Counted from the first letter of the stretch, positions 26,712-36,002 are shown. The stretch is DNA of 64,000 bases from Pelolinea sp. (GCA_012797975.1 JAAZOD010000029.1:28568-92567), one strand, 5' to 3'. The notes: generated by a model from the sequence alone, not told the origin. Program-made: numbers and translations.

Positions 26712-28122
26712 ACGATTGATGACAACCAAGTTGGCTATCAAGGAATATCGCACGCTCTCGCAAATCAAAGGGCCGCTGATTTTCGTGGAGCGGGTAGCTG
26801 ATGTGGCATACGATGAAATGGTGCAGATCATTGACCCGGATGGAAAGGTGCGGGTGGGGCGCGTGTTGGAGATTTCTGGGAACATGGCGGTTATTCAAAT
26901 GTTTCTGGGCACGGAAGGGCTGGATATCTCGCGCACGGGCGTTCGCTTCTCCGGTGATGTGGTGCGGTTGAAGGTTTCTCTTTCCATGCTGGGGCGCATT
27001 CTGAACGGTATGGGCGAGCCCATTGATGGGGGACCTGCCATTGTTCCGGAAAAAATGGAAGATATCAACGGTTCACCCATTAACCCGGCGGTCAGAAATG
27101 AGCCGAAAGAATTCATCCAGACCGGCATTTCCACGATCGACGGCTTGAATTCCTTGGCTCGCGGTCAAAAATTACCTATCTTCTCCGGTTCGGGACTGCC
27201 GGGCAATGAACTGGCCGCTCAAATTGCCTCGCAAGCCAGGGTGTTGACCGAAAGAAAAGACAGTGACGAACCCTTTGCGGTGGTCTTTGCCGCGATCGGC
27301 ATCACCCACCGCGAATCTTCTTTTTTCATTGAGCATTTCCGTTCCAGCGGTGCCCTCGACCGTACCATTGTATTTCTGAATCATGCCGACGACCCAACCA
27401 TTGAACGCATCATGACCCCTCGGGCGGCGCTTACCACGGCTGAATATCTGGCGTTCACCCATAATTTGCATGTGCTCGTCATTCTTACGGATATGACCAA
27501 TTATTGTGAGGCGCTGCGGGAACTTTCAGTGGCGCGCGAAGAATTGCCGGGTCGACGGGGATACCCCGGGTATATGTATTCGGATCTTGCCAGCTTATAC
27601 GAAAGAGCTGGCCGCATCAAGGGGAAGCAGGGTTCGGTCACCCAATTGATCCTACTTTCCATGCCCGATGACGATATTACCCATCCCATTCCCGATTTGA
27701 CTGGCTATATTACCGAAGGACAGATCGTACTGGGACGGATCCTCCATCAAAAAGGTGTCTTCCCGCCGGTGGATGTGCTTCCCTCCCTGTCACGTTTGAT
27801 GAAAGAGGCCATTGGCGAAGGGCATACACGAGAAGACCACCAATCGGTGGCGGACCAAATTTATTCATTCTATGCTGAAGGGCGTGAACTTGAAAAGCTG
27901 GTTGCCATCATCGGCGAAGCATCGCTGACGGAACAGGACCAGCGCATTTTGAATTTTTCCAAGAATTTTGAGCAGCGATTTGTCAATCAAGGAAACGAGA
28001 ACCGCAGCATTGAACAGACTCTCAATTTGGCGTGGGAACTTCTTTCAGAGTTTCCCAAAGAATCACTCAAACGTATCCCCGAGATCCTGATTGAGAAATA
28101 TTACAAAGGGAAGCAAGCATGA
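26704..28122 (+). CDS. atpB: V-type ATPase non-catalytic subunit B
   Basis: A 472-residue nucleotide-binding regulatory subunit. The Walker A is degenerate, [19 protein letters not shown], as in all B subunits. The conserved [38 protein letters not shown] and [20 protein letters not shown] regions are present. ATG 26704 follows GGAGG and overlaps the subunit A stop by 8 bases. Its length and motifs fit the archaeal/bacterial family closely. Confidence 0.96.
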   Translation: MPERLMTTKLAIKEYRTLSQIKGPLIFVERVADVAYDEMVQIIDPDGKVRVGRVLEISGNMAVIQMFLGTEGLDISRTGVRFSGDVVRLKVSLSMLGRILNGMGEPIDGGPAIVPEKMEDINGSPINPAVRNEPKEFIQTGISTIDGLNSLARGQKLPIFSGSGLPGNELAAQIASQARVLTERKDSDEPFAVVFAAIGITHRESSFFIEHFRSSGALDRTIVFLNHADDPTIERIMTPRAALTTAEYLAFTHNLHVLVILTDMTNYCEALRELSVAREELPGRRGYPGYMYSDLASLYERAGRIKGKQGSVTQLILLSMPDDDITHPIPDLTGYITEGQIVLGRILHQKGVFPPVDVLPSLSRLMKEAIGEGHTREDHQSVADQIYSFYAEGRELEKLVAIIGEASLTEQDQRILNFSKNFEQRFVNQGNENRSIEQTLNLAWELLSEFPKESLKRIPEILIEKYYKGKQA

Positions 28123-28778
28123 TTGATGTGTCCAGCATCACCGTTACGCGCAGTCAGCTTCTGGCTACCAAACAGCAACTGGAATTGACCCGCCAGGGTT
28201 ATGAACTGCTGGATAAAAAACGTATTGCACTGATGCAAAAAATTGCAGAATTGGAAATAAAGGTTCTGGAAGAAGCAAAACAACTGCAAATTTCTACCAC
28301 CAAAGCACAAATGGCGCTGGCGAGGGCTGAGGCATTCGTAGGCGAAGGCAGGGTTAAATCTGCATCCTTGGGGGCGAAGAGCGAATATGCCATTGAACTG
28401 GAGGAAGAGATTCTTATGGGCGTGCGGGTTCCTAAGATCCAAAAAAGAGAAAATTCAGAAGAAGAATCCAGGCGCCCGTATGTAATTACTTCAACGTCCA
28501 GCATGATCGAAGAGGCAGGGGATGCGTTCCGAAAGAATGTGGATAGTATTCTACAGCTCGCGGAAGGTGAAGTACAGTTGACGGCGCTGCTGGAAGAAAT
28601 GGCACATACCACCCGCCGCCTAAAGGCGTTGGAATTGATCGTGATCCCGCGTTTGCAAGGAGAGTATTCGTATATTCGCGATGAACTGGATGAACGGGAA
28701 CGAGCCGATCATTTCCGATTGAAACAAGCCAAAGATATTATTGAAAATAGGAACTTCGGACACCACCTGCACCACTAA
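28119..28778 (+). CDS. V-type ATPase subunit D
   Basis: The central rotor shaft, a 219-residue antiparallel coiled coil. The N-terminal helix starts [20 protein letters not shown] and the C-terminal helix contains [20 protein letters not shown] and [20 protein letters not shown], both family hallmarks. ATG 28119 overlaps the subunit B stop. It ends the operon, and its last 4 bases overlap folP on the other strand. Confidence 0.93.
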   Translation: MIDVSSITVTRSQLLATKQQLELTRQGYELLDKKRIALMQKIAELEIKVLEEAKQLQISTTKAQMALARAEAFVGEGRVKSASLGAKSEYAIELEEEILMGVRVPKIQKRENSEEESRRPYVITSTSSMIEEAGDAFRKNVDSILQLAEGEVQLTALLEEMAHTTRRLKALELIVIPRLQGEYSYIRDELDERERADHFRLKQAKDIIENRNFGHHLHH

Positions 28779-29638
28779 TGGCGTACAATGGCATCGCTCA
28801 TCCTTGCCACCCGCGCCATCGCTTTCACATCATGGACGCGGATGATATCCGCTCCGTTATTGATCCCCAAAGCGACCGCCGCAGCCGTGCCTTCTAGGCG
28901 TTCTTCAGGGGGCAGGTCAAGCGTATATCCGATGAAAGATTTTCTTGAAACACCCAGGAGGATCGGGTAACCCAGCTTGCGCAGTTCCTGCAGGTGATGA
29001 ATGATGCTGAGATTTTGTTCCACCGTTTTCCCAAAACCGATACCCGGGTCAAGGATGATGGCTTGATCCTGCACGCCGGCTGTATGGGCAATGGCAATGC
29101 TCTCTTGCAGATCACTGCAAATTTCGTTCATCAAGTCCTGGTACGTTGTACCAATATAACGACCGCCCAGTGTTTCGGATTGCTGGAAAAATTTGTTGTG
29201 GCTGCGGTTGTGCATCAACACAAGCGGGACCGCATGGCTGGCTGCAACCTGTGCCAGTTGCGCGTCTTTTTTCAATCCCCAAATATCGTTGATCATATTT
29301 GCCCCTGCCTTCAGACACTCCTCGGCGACTGTGGCTTTGTAGGTATCGATGGAGATGAGTGCATTGAGGTGCAGCGCAGTGATGCTCTGAAGCGCGGGCA
29401 ATAAGCGCTCCAACTCTACCTGCGCATCCACTGGCTCTGCGCCGGGGCGGGTGCTTTCGGCACCCAAATCGAGAATATCAGCCCCTTCCCTGACAAACTG
29501 CACCGCCTGCCGGGTGGCTGCTTCTACGACGTTTTCTTTCTTCATCAACCCATCGCCCGAAAAGCTGTCAGGAGTGAGGTTGATGATGCCCATGACAAAG
29601 GTGCGCGTGCCGAAGGGTAAGATCGGTTGGATTTGCAT
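28775..29638 (-). CDS. folP: Dihydropteroate synthase
   Basis: Joins 4-aminobenzoate to 6-hydroxymethyl-dihydropterin diphosphate in folate synthesis; the target of sulfonamides. The signature loops are MGIINLTPDSFSGDG near the N-terminus and DLGAESTRPGAEPV. The C-terminal GVSRKSFIGYTL and RVHDVKAMARV are also typical. The start is ATG 29638, behind AAAAGGAG. It sits directly downstream of folK, so the enzymes of consecutive steps are co-transcribed. Confidence 0.95.
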   Translation of the reverse strand: MQIQPILPFGTRTFVMGIINLTPDSFSGDGLMKKENVVEAATRQAVQFVREGADILDLGAESTRPGAEPVDAQVELERLLPALQSITALHLNALISIDTYKATVAEECLKAGANMINDIWGLKKDAQLAQVAASHAVPLVLMHNRSHNKFFQQSETLGGRYIGTTYQDLMNEICSDLQESIAIAHTAGVQDQAIILDPGIGFGKTVEQNLSIIHHLQELRKLGYPILLGVSRKSFIGYTLDLPPEERLEGTAAAVALGINNGADIIRVHDVKAMARVARMSDAIVRH

Positions 29639-29642
29639 GGCT

Positions 29643-30140
29643 TTACTCCTTTTGTAAGCTCTTACGGTAAAGCACAACACCGCTGGTATCCACTTCCGCA
29701 ATGAGATCGTGGATTGTGCGCTGCAGGCGGGGATGTACCAGGAATGGGGCAATTTCATCTAATGGAACCATCACGAACGCCCTTTCAGTAATGCGGGGGT
29801 GGGGGATGGTCAAGCGTTCATCATCAAGAACCAGATCATCAAAGAAAAGAATGTCGATGTCGATGATGCGTGGTCCATAACGAAAGGTGGGGGTGCGCCC
29901 CATGTCTGTTTCAATGAGCTTAACTTCCGCCAGAAGATCAAAGGGATCCAATTCTGTAGTGGCTTTCAATACTTGATTCAGGAAAGCCGGCTGATCTGTG
30001 AAGCCCCAGGGCTGTGTTTCGTATACACTTGACTGCAGTTCCACCTGGCACATTTCTTGAAGAGCACGCGCGGCGTGCTGTAAACCTGCCAGTCGGTCAC
30101 CTATATTGGAACCGGTTCCAAGAAACACCTTGTGTTTCAT
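29643..30140 (-). CDS. folK: 2-amino-4-hydroxy-6-hydroxymethyldihydropteridine diphosphokinase (HPPK)
   Basis: Makes the diphosphate substrate of folP. The protein is about 165 residues with the signature GTGSNIGDRLAGLQ, the acidic pair in IIDIDILFFDDLVLDD that binds magnesium, and the C-terminal RAFVMVPLDEIAP. The start is ATG 30140, overlapping the homoserine dehydrogenase stop. An upstream extension is not supported by similarity. Confidence 0.94.
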   Translation of the reverse strand: MKHKVFLGTGSNIGDRLAGLQHAARALQEMCQVELQSSVYETQPWGFTDQPAFLNQVLKATTELDPFDLLAEVKLIETDMGRTPTFRYGPRIIDIDILFFDDLVLDDERLTIPHPRITERAFVMVPLDEIAPFLVHPRLQRTIHDLIAEVDTSGVVLYRKSLQKE

Positions 30141-31168
30141 ACATCCTTTTCGTGACTGTAGATATTCAAGATATCCGCCAACATGCCATAAGCGGTTGTA
30201 TCGGGACTGGGATTGGATTCCAGAATACCCAGCCCGGGTAGCACATCGGATTTGAATAAGATGTAGGAGCTGGTGCCTTCCACACTGAAGAAGGGACTTT
30301 TGGGCCCGATCATTTGCGGTGCCACTGAAAGAACCCAACCGCTGGTGGTCCGTTCTGCTGTACAGATCAATTTCCAGCGTTTTCCAGTTTCGTGGGCTTT
30401 GTGCATATCAGCCTCGGTAATGGAACGGATTCCGCTGCGCTTGATCTGTTGGGGAATGACAGGGTTGTGCAATAGCACCGTGGAGAGGGCTGCCACCTTT
30501 ACGGCGGCATCCCATCCATCAACGTCACCACTGGGGTCGGTTTCCGCAATGCCAATGGATTGGGCGTAATGGACTGCCTGTTCGAAACTTTCCCCTTTTT
30601 CCATGCGACACAGAATCAGGTTGGTGCAGGAATTCAAGATACCTTCAAAACCGTTGATCTGCATGGCTGGCAGCGCTTCGCGAATTACCGAGAAGATGGG
30701 TGCACCATCCATGACGGTGGATTCAAAAAGGAATTTCTTTCCCATTTTATTGGCAAGGGTGGTTAGTTTTTCAAAGGCGTGCACCACCGGCCCCTTGTTG
30801 GCGGTGACGATGTGCATACCATTTTCTAAAGCGCTGGTCAAAAAACTGACGGCTGGTTGTCCGGTTTCATAGTTGACGGGGGTGTTTTCAATGAAGACAT
30901 CTGCTTTGCTCTTGGCGATCATCTCCAGCGTGTTCTGGTAAGAGACGCTGTTGGGAAATCGATCGGCTGAAAATACACCGCTGACCAAGTCTTGCAGGTT
31001 AAAACCGTCTTTCATTCCCAAACAACCGTGGCTGCCGGTGCTGATACCGCTGATGCGCAGATCAAGCCCATAGGTGTTTTCGACCTCAGCATGTTTGCGA
31101 TGTACCAGACGGATGAAAGCTTTCCCTACATTTCCATAACCGGCCACAATGATAGCGATTGACTTCAT
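30137..31168 (-). CDS. hom: Homoserine dehydrogenase
   Basis: Reduces aspartate semialdehyde to homoserine for threonine, methionine and isoleucine synthesis. The N-terminal NAD(P) motif is IIVAGYGNVGKAFIRL, followed by IENTPVNYETGQPAVSF and the catalytic block GEGILNSCTN-like GFEGILNSCTNLIL. The GIAETDPSGDVDGWDAAVK segment holds the active Lys. At 343 residues it is the short form without the ACT regulatory domain. GAGG precedes the ATG. Confidence 0.9.
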   Translation of the reverse strand: MKSIAIIVAGYGNVGKAFIRLVHRKHAEVENTYGLDLRISGISTGSHGCLGMKDGFNLQDLVSGVFSADRFPNSVSYQNTLEMIAKSKADVFIENTPVNYETGQPAVSFLTSALENGMHIVTANKGPVVHAFEKLTTLANKMGKKFLFESTVMDGAPIFSVIREALPAMQINGFEGILNSCTNLILCRMEKGESFEQAVHYAQSIGIAETDPSGDVDGWDAAVKVAALSTVLLHNPVIPQQIKRSGIRSITEADMHKAHETGKRWKLICTAERTTSGWVLSVAPQMIGPKSPFFSVEGTSSYILFKSDVLPGLGILESNPSPDTTAYGMLADILNIYSHEKDV

Positions 31169-31186
31169 GAGTTCCTCTTCTGATTA

Positions 31187-32047
31187 TTAAATTCTTGGAA
31201 TGGCTGATAAAGTTGTCTTCAGTTTCCCATCTTGCCAGCAGACAGAATTTACCGCTGCGTCAAGGCCGATCAATCGCTTGATCTGGCTTTGGAGAACGGC
31301 CGCATCTCCGCTGGTAGTAAACTGCATGGGGGCATGAGAAGGAACCGCAAGACGACCTCCAAATTTATCCGAAAGCAGAGATTTCACCCTACGGGCCACG
31401 GCCGGCGCCGGATCGATCACCTGGATACGCTTGCCAGTGATCTGGCGTATTTCATCAAGGATGAACGGATAATGAGTGCAGCCCAGGACGACGGTGTCTA
31501 CATGCTGTTCGATCATGGGTTGGAGGGCGTGGGCTAGTATGGCATGAGTCCTTTCGCCCTTCAGATTGCCGGCTTCGATCTCTTCCACCAAACCGGGGCA
31601 GGTATCTTGGAATATCTGCAGGCCTTCTCCATATTTGTGGACAAGCGATTGATACAGCTCTCCTTGAAACGTGGCGGGAGTGGCCAGCACGCCCACGGCT
31701 TTGGTGTGGGTTTGTTCGGAAGCCGGTTTCACCGCAGGTTCCATGCCCACGATAGTAAGAAGAGGGAATTGCTGGCGCAAGTATTTCAACGCAGCGGCGG
31801 AAGCGGTATTACAAGCCACCACCAGCAAATCGATCTGTTGGCTTAATAAAAAGGAAGTTATTTGATGAGAAAAGGCGCGGATCTCTTGCATCTGTCGCTG
31901 TCCATACGGTACATGCGCCTGATCGGCAAAAAAAACGATCTCAAGATGGGGCAGTAGTTCATGAATGGCACGCAGGACAGAAAGCCCACCCACTCCCGAA
32001 TCAAAGATGCCAATTTTCAATGGCTTTTCCTGTGCATGGATCATCAT
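31187..32047 (-). CDS. murI: Glutamate racemase
   Basis: Supplies D-glutamate for peptidoglycan. It has the family start IGIFDSGVGGLSVLRAI and the two catalytic cysteines in VACNTASAAAL and VLGCTHYPF. An SAM-free cofactor-independent enzyme of about 287 residues. The start ATG 32047 has no SD but lies seven bases downstream of a TATAAT (minus strand 32060-32055), so translation may be leaderless. It is downstream of the rplS terminator. Confidence 0.93.
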   Translation of the reverse strand: MMIHAQEKPLKIGIFDSGVGGLSVLRAIHELLPHLEIVFFADQAHVPYGQRQMQEIRAFSHQITSFLLSQQIDLLVVACNTASAAALKYLRQQFPLLTIVGMEPAVKPASEQTHTKAVGVLATPATFQGELYQSLVHKYGEGLQIFQDTCPGLVEEIEAGNLKGERTHAILAHALQPMIEQHVDTVVLGCTHYPFILDEIRQITGKRIQVIDPAPAVARRVKSLLSDKFGGRLAVPSHAPMQFTTSGDAAVLQSQIKRLIGLDAAVNSVCWQDGKLKTTLSAIPRI

Positions 32048-32054
32048 GGAGGTG

Positions 32055-32060
32055 ATTATA
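32055..32060 (-). promoter_or_regulatory. -10 box placing murI transcription at its ATG
   Basis: Minus-strand TATAAT followed by CACCTCC and the first ATG of murI. No convincing -35 element is visible; the expected position is within the rplS terminator hairpin. Confidence 0.45.
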
Positions 32061-32069
32061 AATGAAAAA

Positions 32070-32093
32070 GGTGCAGATCGCGTACACTGCACC
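32070..32093 (-). terminator. Rho-independent terminator of rplS
   Basis: Arms GGTGCAG (32070-32076) and CTGCACC (32087-32093). On the minus strand the stem is followed by TTTTTC. It lies 22 bases beyond the rplS stop and separates it from murI. Confidence 0.8.
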
Positions 32094-32115
32094 TTGGTTG
32101 TTCTGAAGCAAGAAA

Positions 32116-32463
32116 TTACGAGAATTTTTGTTTGAGGCGTGCACTTTTACCGGTGCGTTCTCGCAGGTAATATAAACGTGCCTTGCGTACTTTATTGTGG
32201 CGTTCGACGACCACTTTATCGATCTTTGGCGAGCGGAACAGGAAAGTTCTTTCGACGCCGATGCCATTGCTGGCAACGCGGCGCACAGTGAAGGTGCTGG
32301 ATTGCCCATTCAATGAAACGAAGAGCACGGTACCTTTGAATTCCTGAATTCTTTCGCGATCGCCTTCTTTGATCTTGACATGTACACTAACCACATCACC
32401 CGGTGCAAGTTCGGGAATGTTTGGATTTTTTTCTGTTTCTGCTGCTTTCAATAATTCACTCAT
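32116..32463 (-). CDS. rplS: 50S ribosomal protein L19
   Basis: A 115-residue protein at the 30S-50S interface. The conserved blocks are PGDVVSVHVKIKEGDRERIQ, FKGTVLFVSLNG, FTVRRVASNGIGVERTFL and RRARLYYLRERTGKSARLK-like (KVRKARLYYLRERTGKSARL). The start ATG at 32463 has AGGAAAG upstream. It is monocistronic here (usually with trmD/rimM), with its own promoter and terminator. Confidence 0.96.
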   Translation of the reverse strand: MSELLKAAETEKNPNIPELAPGDVVSVHVKIKEGDRERIQEFKGTVLFVSLNGQSSTFTVRRVASNGIGVERTFLFRSPKIDKVVVERHNKVRKARLYYLRERTGKSARLKQKFS

Positions 32464-32787
32464 GGTCTTTCTTTCCTAATCAATTAATGAATAATTGCTT
32501 TTTTCACCCAGACGGCGTTGAATTCTACCATAGAAACCGGTGTGCGTGCAAGAGAAATCCTGGCCCAGTCTGAAGGGAAACAGGAGTGCGGGTGAAAATG
32601 GCAAATGGGTATTTTACCAGAAAAGGGACAAAGAGTGGCACGTTTGGGAGTGATCGTATTGTAAGTCAACGATTGCGTAGACTGCCGGAGCTGCTTTTTT
32701 GGTTTGGGGCCAATCACTTTGCGGAAGAGAAAAACCTTTTCTGATACAATCAATTCATATAATTCTGACAATCCAAAAAGGTGAGAC
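32464..32787. other. Intergenic region between rplS and the lipoprotein gene
   Basis: No gene is supported in this 324-base stretch. It holds the divergent promoters: an rplS promoter at 32522-32551 and, for the plus strand, two -10-like boxes (TACAAT at 32745-32750 and TATAAT at 32758-32763) without clear -35 boxes. The middle (about 32560-32740) shows no recognised element. Confidence 0.6.
32522..32551 (-). promoter_or_regulatory. Promoter of rplS
   Basis: On the minus strand TTGCAC (32551-32546), an 18-base spacer and TAGAAT (32527-32522). The leader before the ATG is about 50 bases. Confidence 0.5.
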
Positions 32788-33363
32788 ATGAAAAAATTAG
32801 TGTTTGTTTTAATGGTTCTGTTTTTATGCGGGTGTGCATCGAAGACGGGCAATACGGAGATCAGTGCCCTGCAAACCCAGGTGGCGGATCTCTCTGCTGC
32901 CAATCAAACTGCACAGGAAGAGATTTCTTCCAGCGCTGTGGCAGCGCAGGAAGACGAAGACGCCTTTGTGCTTGAGCTCACCGGAAAACTGACCGAAAAA
33001 GGGTGGCAGGTGAGCAACTTATCTGGAAACACATTCGGCATCACCACACCCGATGATGGCATTTACCTTGTGGAATATGATTATCAGACAGAGAAGGTCA
33101 GCCGGGTGGTGATTTACTCCCTGTGGACAGGCGTGGGAACCAGCAATTTGGAGCCGGAAGTGTTATCCATTGTAAACCAGGCCAATGATGAACAATTCCT
33201 GGCAAAAGTTTCCGTGGATTCTGAGGGTGATTTCTGGCTCGAGACGGTGCTTCCCTTCAGCACTCAATTGGATGTGAATTTCTTTTGCGACTACGTTCAA
33301 TGGTTTGAAGAGAACGAATCCGTTCTTTTGCTGACCTATTTCCAGGATTATCTGCAGAAATAA
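32788..33363 (+). CDS. Lipoprotein with a YbjN-like domain
   Basis: A 191-residue exported protein with the lipobox LCGC and the lipidated Cys at residue 16. After a Gln/Ala-rich helical linker (about 25-60) the mature part resembles YbjN/sensory-transduction-regulator folds: LTEKGWQVSNLSGNTFGITT, then VEYDYQTEKVSRVVIYSLW and FLAKVSVDSEGDFWLETVLP. The YbjN likeness is from pattern only. GGTGAG precedes the ATG. Its role is unknown; it stands alone between rplS and uvrC. Confidence 0.6.
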   Translation: MKKLVFVLMVLFLCGCASKTGNTEISALQTQVADLSAANQTAQEEISSSAVAAQEDEDAFVLELTGKLTEKGWQVSNLSGNTFGITTPDDGIYLVEYDYQTEKVSRVVIYSLWTGVGTSNLEPEVLSIVNQANDEQFLAKVSVDSEGDFWLETVLPFSTQLDVNFFCDYVQWFEENESVLLLTYFQDYLQK

Positions 33364-33386
33364 TCGTTTTCTATTAAAGCACTGTT

Positions 33387-35249
33387 CTATTGAAGAGAGC
33401 GCAGGATCTGTTCGGCCAGTGAGCGGTTTATCCCTGACAGTTTGAGGATATCCTCTACCGAAGCCTGGCGAAGAACTTCAACCGAGCCGAATTCAGTGAG
33501 CAGTGCTTTTTTTCTGGCAGGCCCGATCCCGGGTATTTCATCCAGTACCGAGCGCAGGCTGTTCTTGCTGCGCTGGTTGCGGTGAGCAGTGATCGCAAAG
33601 CGGTGAGCTTCATCGCGGATGCGTTGCATCATGAACAATCCCTGAGAATTGCGGGGCAAAGCCAGCGGTTCTGCCTGATCAGGCAAGATCACCAGTTCTT
33701 CACTCTTGGCAAGCCCTACGGCTTTGATGGTGTCCTGCAAGCCGAACTGCTCCAGCACTTTCAATGCTCTACCCAGTTGGCCTTTTCCGCCATCTACGAT
33801 GAGTAGATCAGGCAGCATGGAAAAGGATGGTTCCGCTTTCTTGCCCACCTCATTGCTTTCTTGATAGGCCTGCCAGCGGCGGAAGCGACGGGTAAGTACC
33901 TCTTCCATGCTGGCAAAATCATCCGGCTGGGTGACCGTCTTGATATTGAAGCGGCGGTAATGTTTTTTATTGGGGACGCCCTGTTCAAAGACCACCATGC
34001 TGCCAACCGATGCGGTGCCCTGCGTGTTGGAAATGTCATAACATTCCATGCGGTTAGGTGGATTGCTCATGCCAAAGGCAGATTGTAGTTCTGCCAGTGC
34101 AATGCTTTGCTTATTCGTATCCATTTCCCATTGCGATTTCAAGGAACGCAGTGTTTCTGTGGCATTTTCGGTTGCCATTTCCACCAGTTGCTTGGGCACT
34201 CCCTTGTTGGGTACCATGATCTGGATCTTTTCACCCTTCTTCTTCTGATTCAGCCAGTTCTGGATGATCATGGCCTCTTCAATGTCCTCTGGTAGCAGTA
34301 CTTCAGACGGGATATGGGTGGATTGCGAATAAAACTGCATCAAGAATTGGGCGATCACCTCGCTATTTTTTTCGTCATCCGCTCCTTCCAGAATGAAATA
34401 ATCACGGCCGATCAATTTGCCCCCGCGCACGAAGAAGATTTGTACGCAAGCTTCGCCATTGGAACGTGCCAGGGCGATCACGTCGCTATCCATGCTTTGG
34501 GTGGAGATGACCTTCTGTTTTTCTACTACCCGCTCGATGGCTTGAATCTGGTCGCGCAGAGCTGCGGCTTTTTCAAACTGCAGCGTTTCAGACATCTCGC
34601 GCATGGTCTGATGCAAACGGTCGAGAATGGGGTCGGTTTGCCCTTCCAAGAATTTCCCCAGATCGAGGATCATCTGGTCGTAATCAGCTTCGTTGATCTT
34701 GCCAATGCAGGGTGCACTGCAGAGTTTAATATCGTAATACAGGCAGGCACGCGTGTCGTTTCCGGTGATCACCCGATCGCAGGTGCGGTATTGAAAGATC
34801 TTGCGCAGCAGATCCAGTGTTTGATGAACTGCCCAAACGCTGGTGTAGGGGCCGTAATATTTACCGCCATCATTCTCCACATTGCGTGTTACGGTGACTT
34901 TGGGGAAAGGTTCATTCCAGTGCGCTTTGATGTACGGATAGCGTTTATCGTCTTTTAGACGCACGTTATACTGCGGGCGATGTTTCTTGATCAGATTCAT
35001 TTCCAGGATGAGCGCTTCGAGCTCTGACCCGACCACGATCCAATCGATATCGACAATATCGCGCACCAGATGCTGGGTTTTCAAAGAATGTTCGGTGGAG
35101 GATTGAAAATAGGAACGAACACGGTTGCGCAAGTTGATCGCTTTGCCCACGTAGATAATTTTCCCGCCGCTATCCTTCATTAAATAGCAGCCCGGTTTGG
35201 TGGGCAGCGTATCCAAAATACTGTCGATATGTTCCTTGACGGATGCCAT
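33387..35249 (-). CDS. uvrC: UvrABC system protein C (excinuclease subunit)
   Basis: Makes the two incisions in nucleotide-excision repair. The N-terminal GIY-YIG domain contains KPGCYLMKDSGGKIIYVGKA. A UvrB-binding (UVR) motif lies near residues 205-240 (LQFEKAAALRDQIQAIERV). The RNase-H-like second nuclease has MECYDISNTQGTASVGSMVV, and two helix-hairpin-helix motifs end the protein (EIPGIGPARKKALL and LSGINRSLAEQIL). ATG 35249 has only a weak SD. A -10-like TAAAAT sits six bases before the start, so it may be leaderless. No SOS box was seen. Confidence 0.95.
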   Translation of the reverse strand: MASVKEHIDSILDTLPTKPGCYLMKDSGGKIIYVGKAINLRNRVRSYFQSSTEHSLKTQHLVRDIVDIDWIVVGSELEALILEMNLIKKHRPQYNVRLKDDKRYPYIKAHWNEPFPKVTVTRNVENDGGKYYGPYTSVWAVHQTLDLLRKIFQYRTCDRVITGNDTRACLYYDIKLCSAPCIGKINEADYDQMILDLGKFLEGQTDPILDRLHQTMREMSETLQFEKAAALRDQIQAIERVVEKQKVISTQSMDSDVIALARSNGEACVQIFFVRGGKLIGRDYFILEGADDEKNSEVIAQFLMQFYSQSTHIPSEVLLPEDIEEAMIIQNWLNQKKKGEKIQIMVPNKGVPKQLVEMATENATETLRSLKSQWEMDTNKQSIALAELQSAFGMSNPPNRMECYDISNTQGTASVGSMVVFEQGVPNKKHYRRFNIKTVTQPDDFASMEEVLTRRFRRWQAYQESNEVGKKAEPSFSMLPDLLIVDGGKGQLGRALKVLEQFGLQDTIKAVGLAKSEELVILPDQAEPLALPRNSQGLFMMQRIRDEAHRFAITAHRNQRSKNSLRSVLDEIPGIGPARKKALLTEFGSVEVLRQASVEDILKLSGINRSLAEQILRSLQ

Positions 35250-35318
35250 ATCCCAATTTTAACATGCAGATTTGATGGTACAGTATATCCATACACAATT
35301 CTGACCTTTGGAGGAAAA

Positions 35319-35738
35319 ATGCAGGCGTATTTCTCCTGCTCCATTACCGGCGGCAGGAATGAACAACAGATCTACCAGCAGATCGTCCAGCATTTGCTGG
35401 CTCACGGTTTGATTGTGCCCACCGCTCATCTGGCTGAAGCGGGGGTCATGGATGAGGAGGGGATGATCGATCCGCGGGTGGTGTATCAACGCGACACCCG
35501 CTGGGTGACAGAAAGCGATCTTCTCATCGCTGAAGTGAGCACTCCTTCACATGGGGTGGGGTACGAAATAGCCCTGGCGGAAATAAACAAGAAACCCATT
35601 CTGTGCTGCTATCAGTATGGCAAGAAAATATCCAAAATGCTCCTGGGGAATGAGAATCCGGCCTTTCAAGTCTATGCATATCAAGGGATTGATGACCTTC
35701 TCCCCGTGATCGATCAGTTTTTAAACGATTTTGTTTAA
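35319..35738 (+). CDS. Nucleoside 2-deoxyribosyltransferase-like/DNPH1-type hydrolase
   Basis: A 139-residue protein of the Rcl/DNPH1 family. It starts MQAYFSCSITGGRNE with the active-site Tyr at position 4. The motif SDLLIAEVSTPSHGVGYEIA contains the catalytic Glu (E83, in GYEIA). Family members cleave the N-glycosidic bond of deoxynucleoside 5'-monophosphates and may sanitise the nucleotide pool. GGAGG precedes ATG 35319. A small minus-strand ORF overlaps its last 18 bases. Confidence 0.8.
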   Translation: MQAYFSCSITGGRNEQQIYQQIVQHLLAHGLIVPTAHLAEAGVMDEEGMIDPRVVYQRDTRWVTESDLLIAEVSTPSHGVGYEIALAEINKKPILCCYQYGKKISKMLLGNENPAFQVYAYQGIDDLLPVIDQFLNDFV

Positions 35739-35852
35739 AGGACGAAAGTCATGCGGAGAATATGACTTTGATCGTTGCGCGGAAGTTGCCAAAAGGATAC
35801 CATTTACCCCCGGTGACATGTTGGGGTTACAAGCACCTCTGATAACACTCAT
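35721..35852 (-). CDS. Candidate 43-residue small protein
   Basis: A short frame beginning ATG at 35852, behind an unusually good SD (AAAGGAGGAG, seven bases before the start). It reads MSVIRGACNPNMSPGVNGIL and ends RPLNKIV. It has one Cys and no hydrophobic segment. It overlaps the end of the deoxynucleoside-monophosphate hydrolase-like gene by 18 bases. A perfect 13-bp hairpin lies just upstream. No known family is recognised, and the frame may be a chance ORF. Confidence 0.35.
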   Translation of the reverse strand: MSVIRGACNPNMSPGVNGILLATSAQRSKSYSPHDFRPLNKIV

Positions 35853-35875
35853 CAATGTCTCCTCCTTTGGCATTA

Positions 35876-35909
35876 GTATCCGCTGGCAATCCTCCCTGCC
35901 AGCGGATAC
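35876..35909. repeat. Perfect 13-bp inverted repeat hairpin
   Basis: Arms GTATCCGCTGGCA (35876-35888) and TGCCAGCGGATAC (35897-35909) with an 8-base loop; TTGTTT follows on the plus strand. It may be a terminator for the plus-strand gene ending at 35738, although it is 137 bases away, or the 5' hairpin of the small minus-strand ORF. Confidence 0.6.
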
Positions 35910-35966
35910 TTGTTTAACAACCGATAGGAACATGGTTAGAATAATATTAAATCTGCTTGAAATCAC

Positions 35967-35995
35967 TTGCACTGTTCTGTCCACAATCATACAAT
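35967..35995 (+). promoter_or_regulatory. Promoter of dnaJ-htrA
   Basis: TTGCAC (35967-35972), a 17-base spacer and TACAAT (35990-35995), then seven bases and ATG 36003. No SD is present, so the transcript is probably leaderless. Confidence 0.65.
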
Positions 35996-36002
35996 AGCCA
36001 AC

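Noticed and set aside
32044..32106. Plus-strand GGAGG followed by ATG and 14 codons before rplS
   Set aside because: The peptide is only 14 codons and consists of the murI leader and rplS terminator read backwards; probably chance.
32484..32903. Minus-strand 139-codon frame
   Set aside because: No SD or domain; it covers the rplS promoter and runs antisense into the lipoprotein gene.
35876..35909. Hairpin as the terminator of the DNPH1-like gene
   Set aside because: The hairpin is 137 bases beyond the stop and the T-tract is short; kept as a repeat rather than claimed as a terminator.
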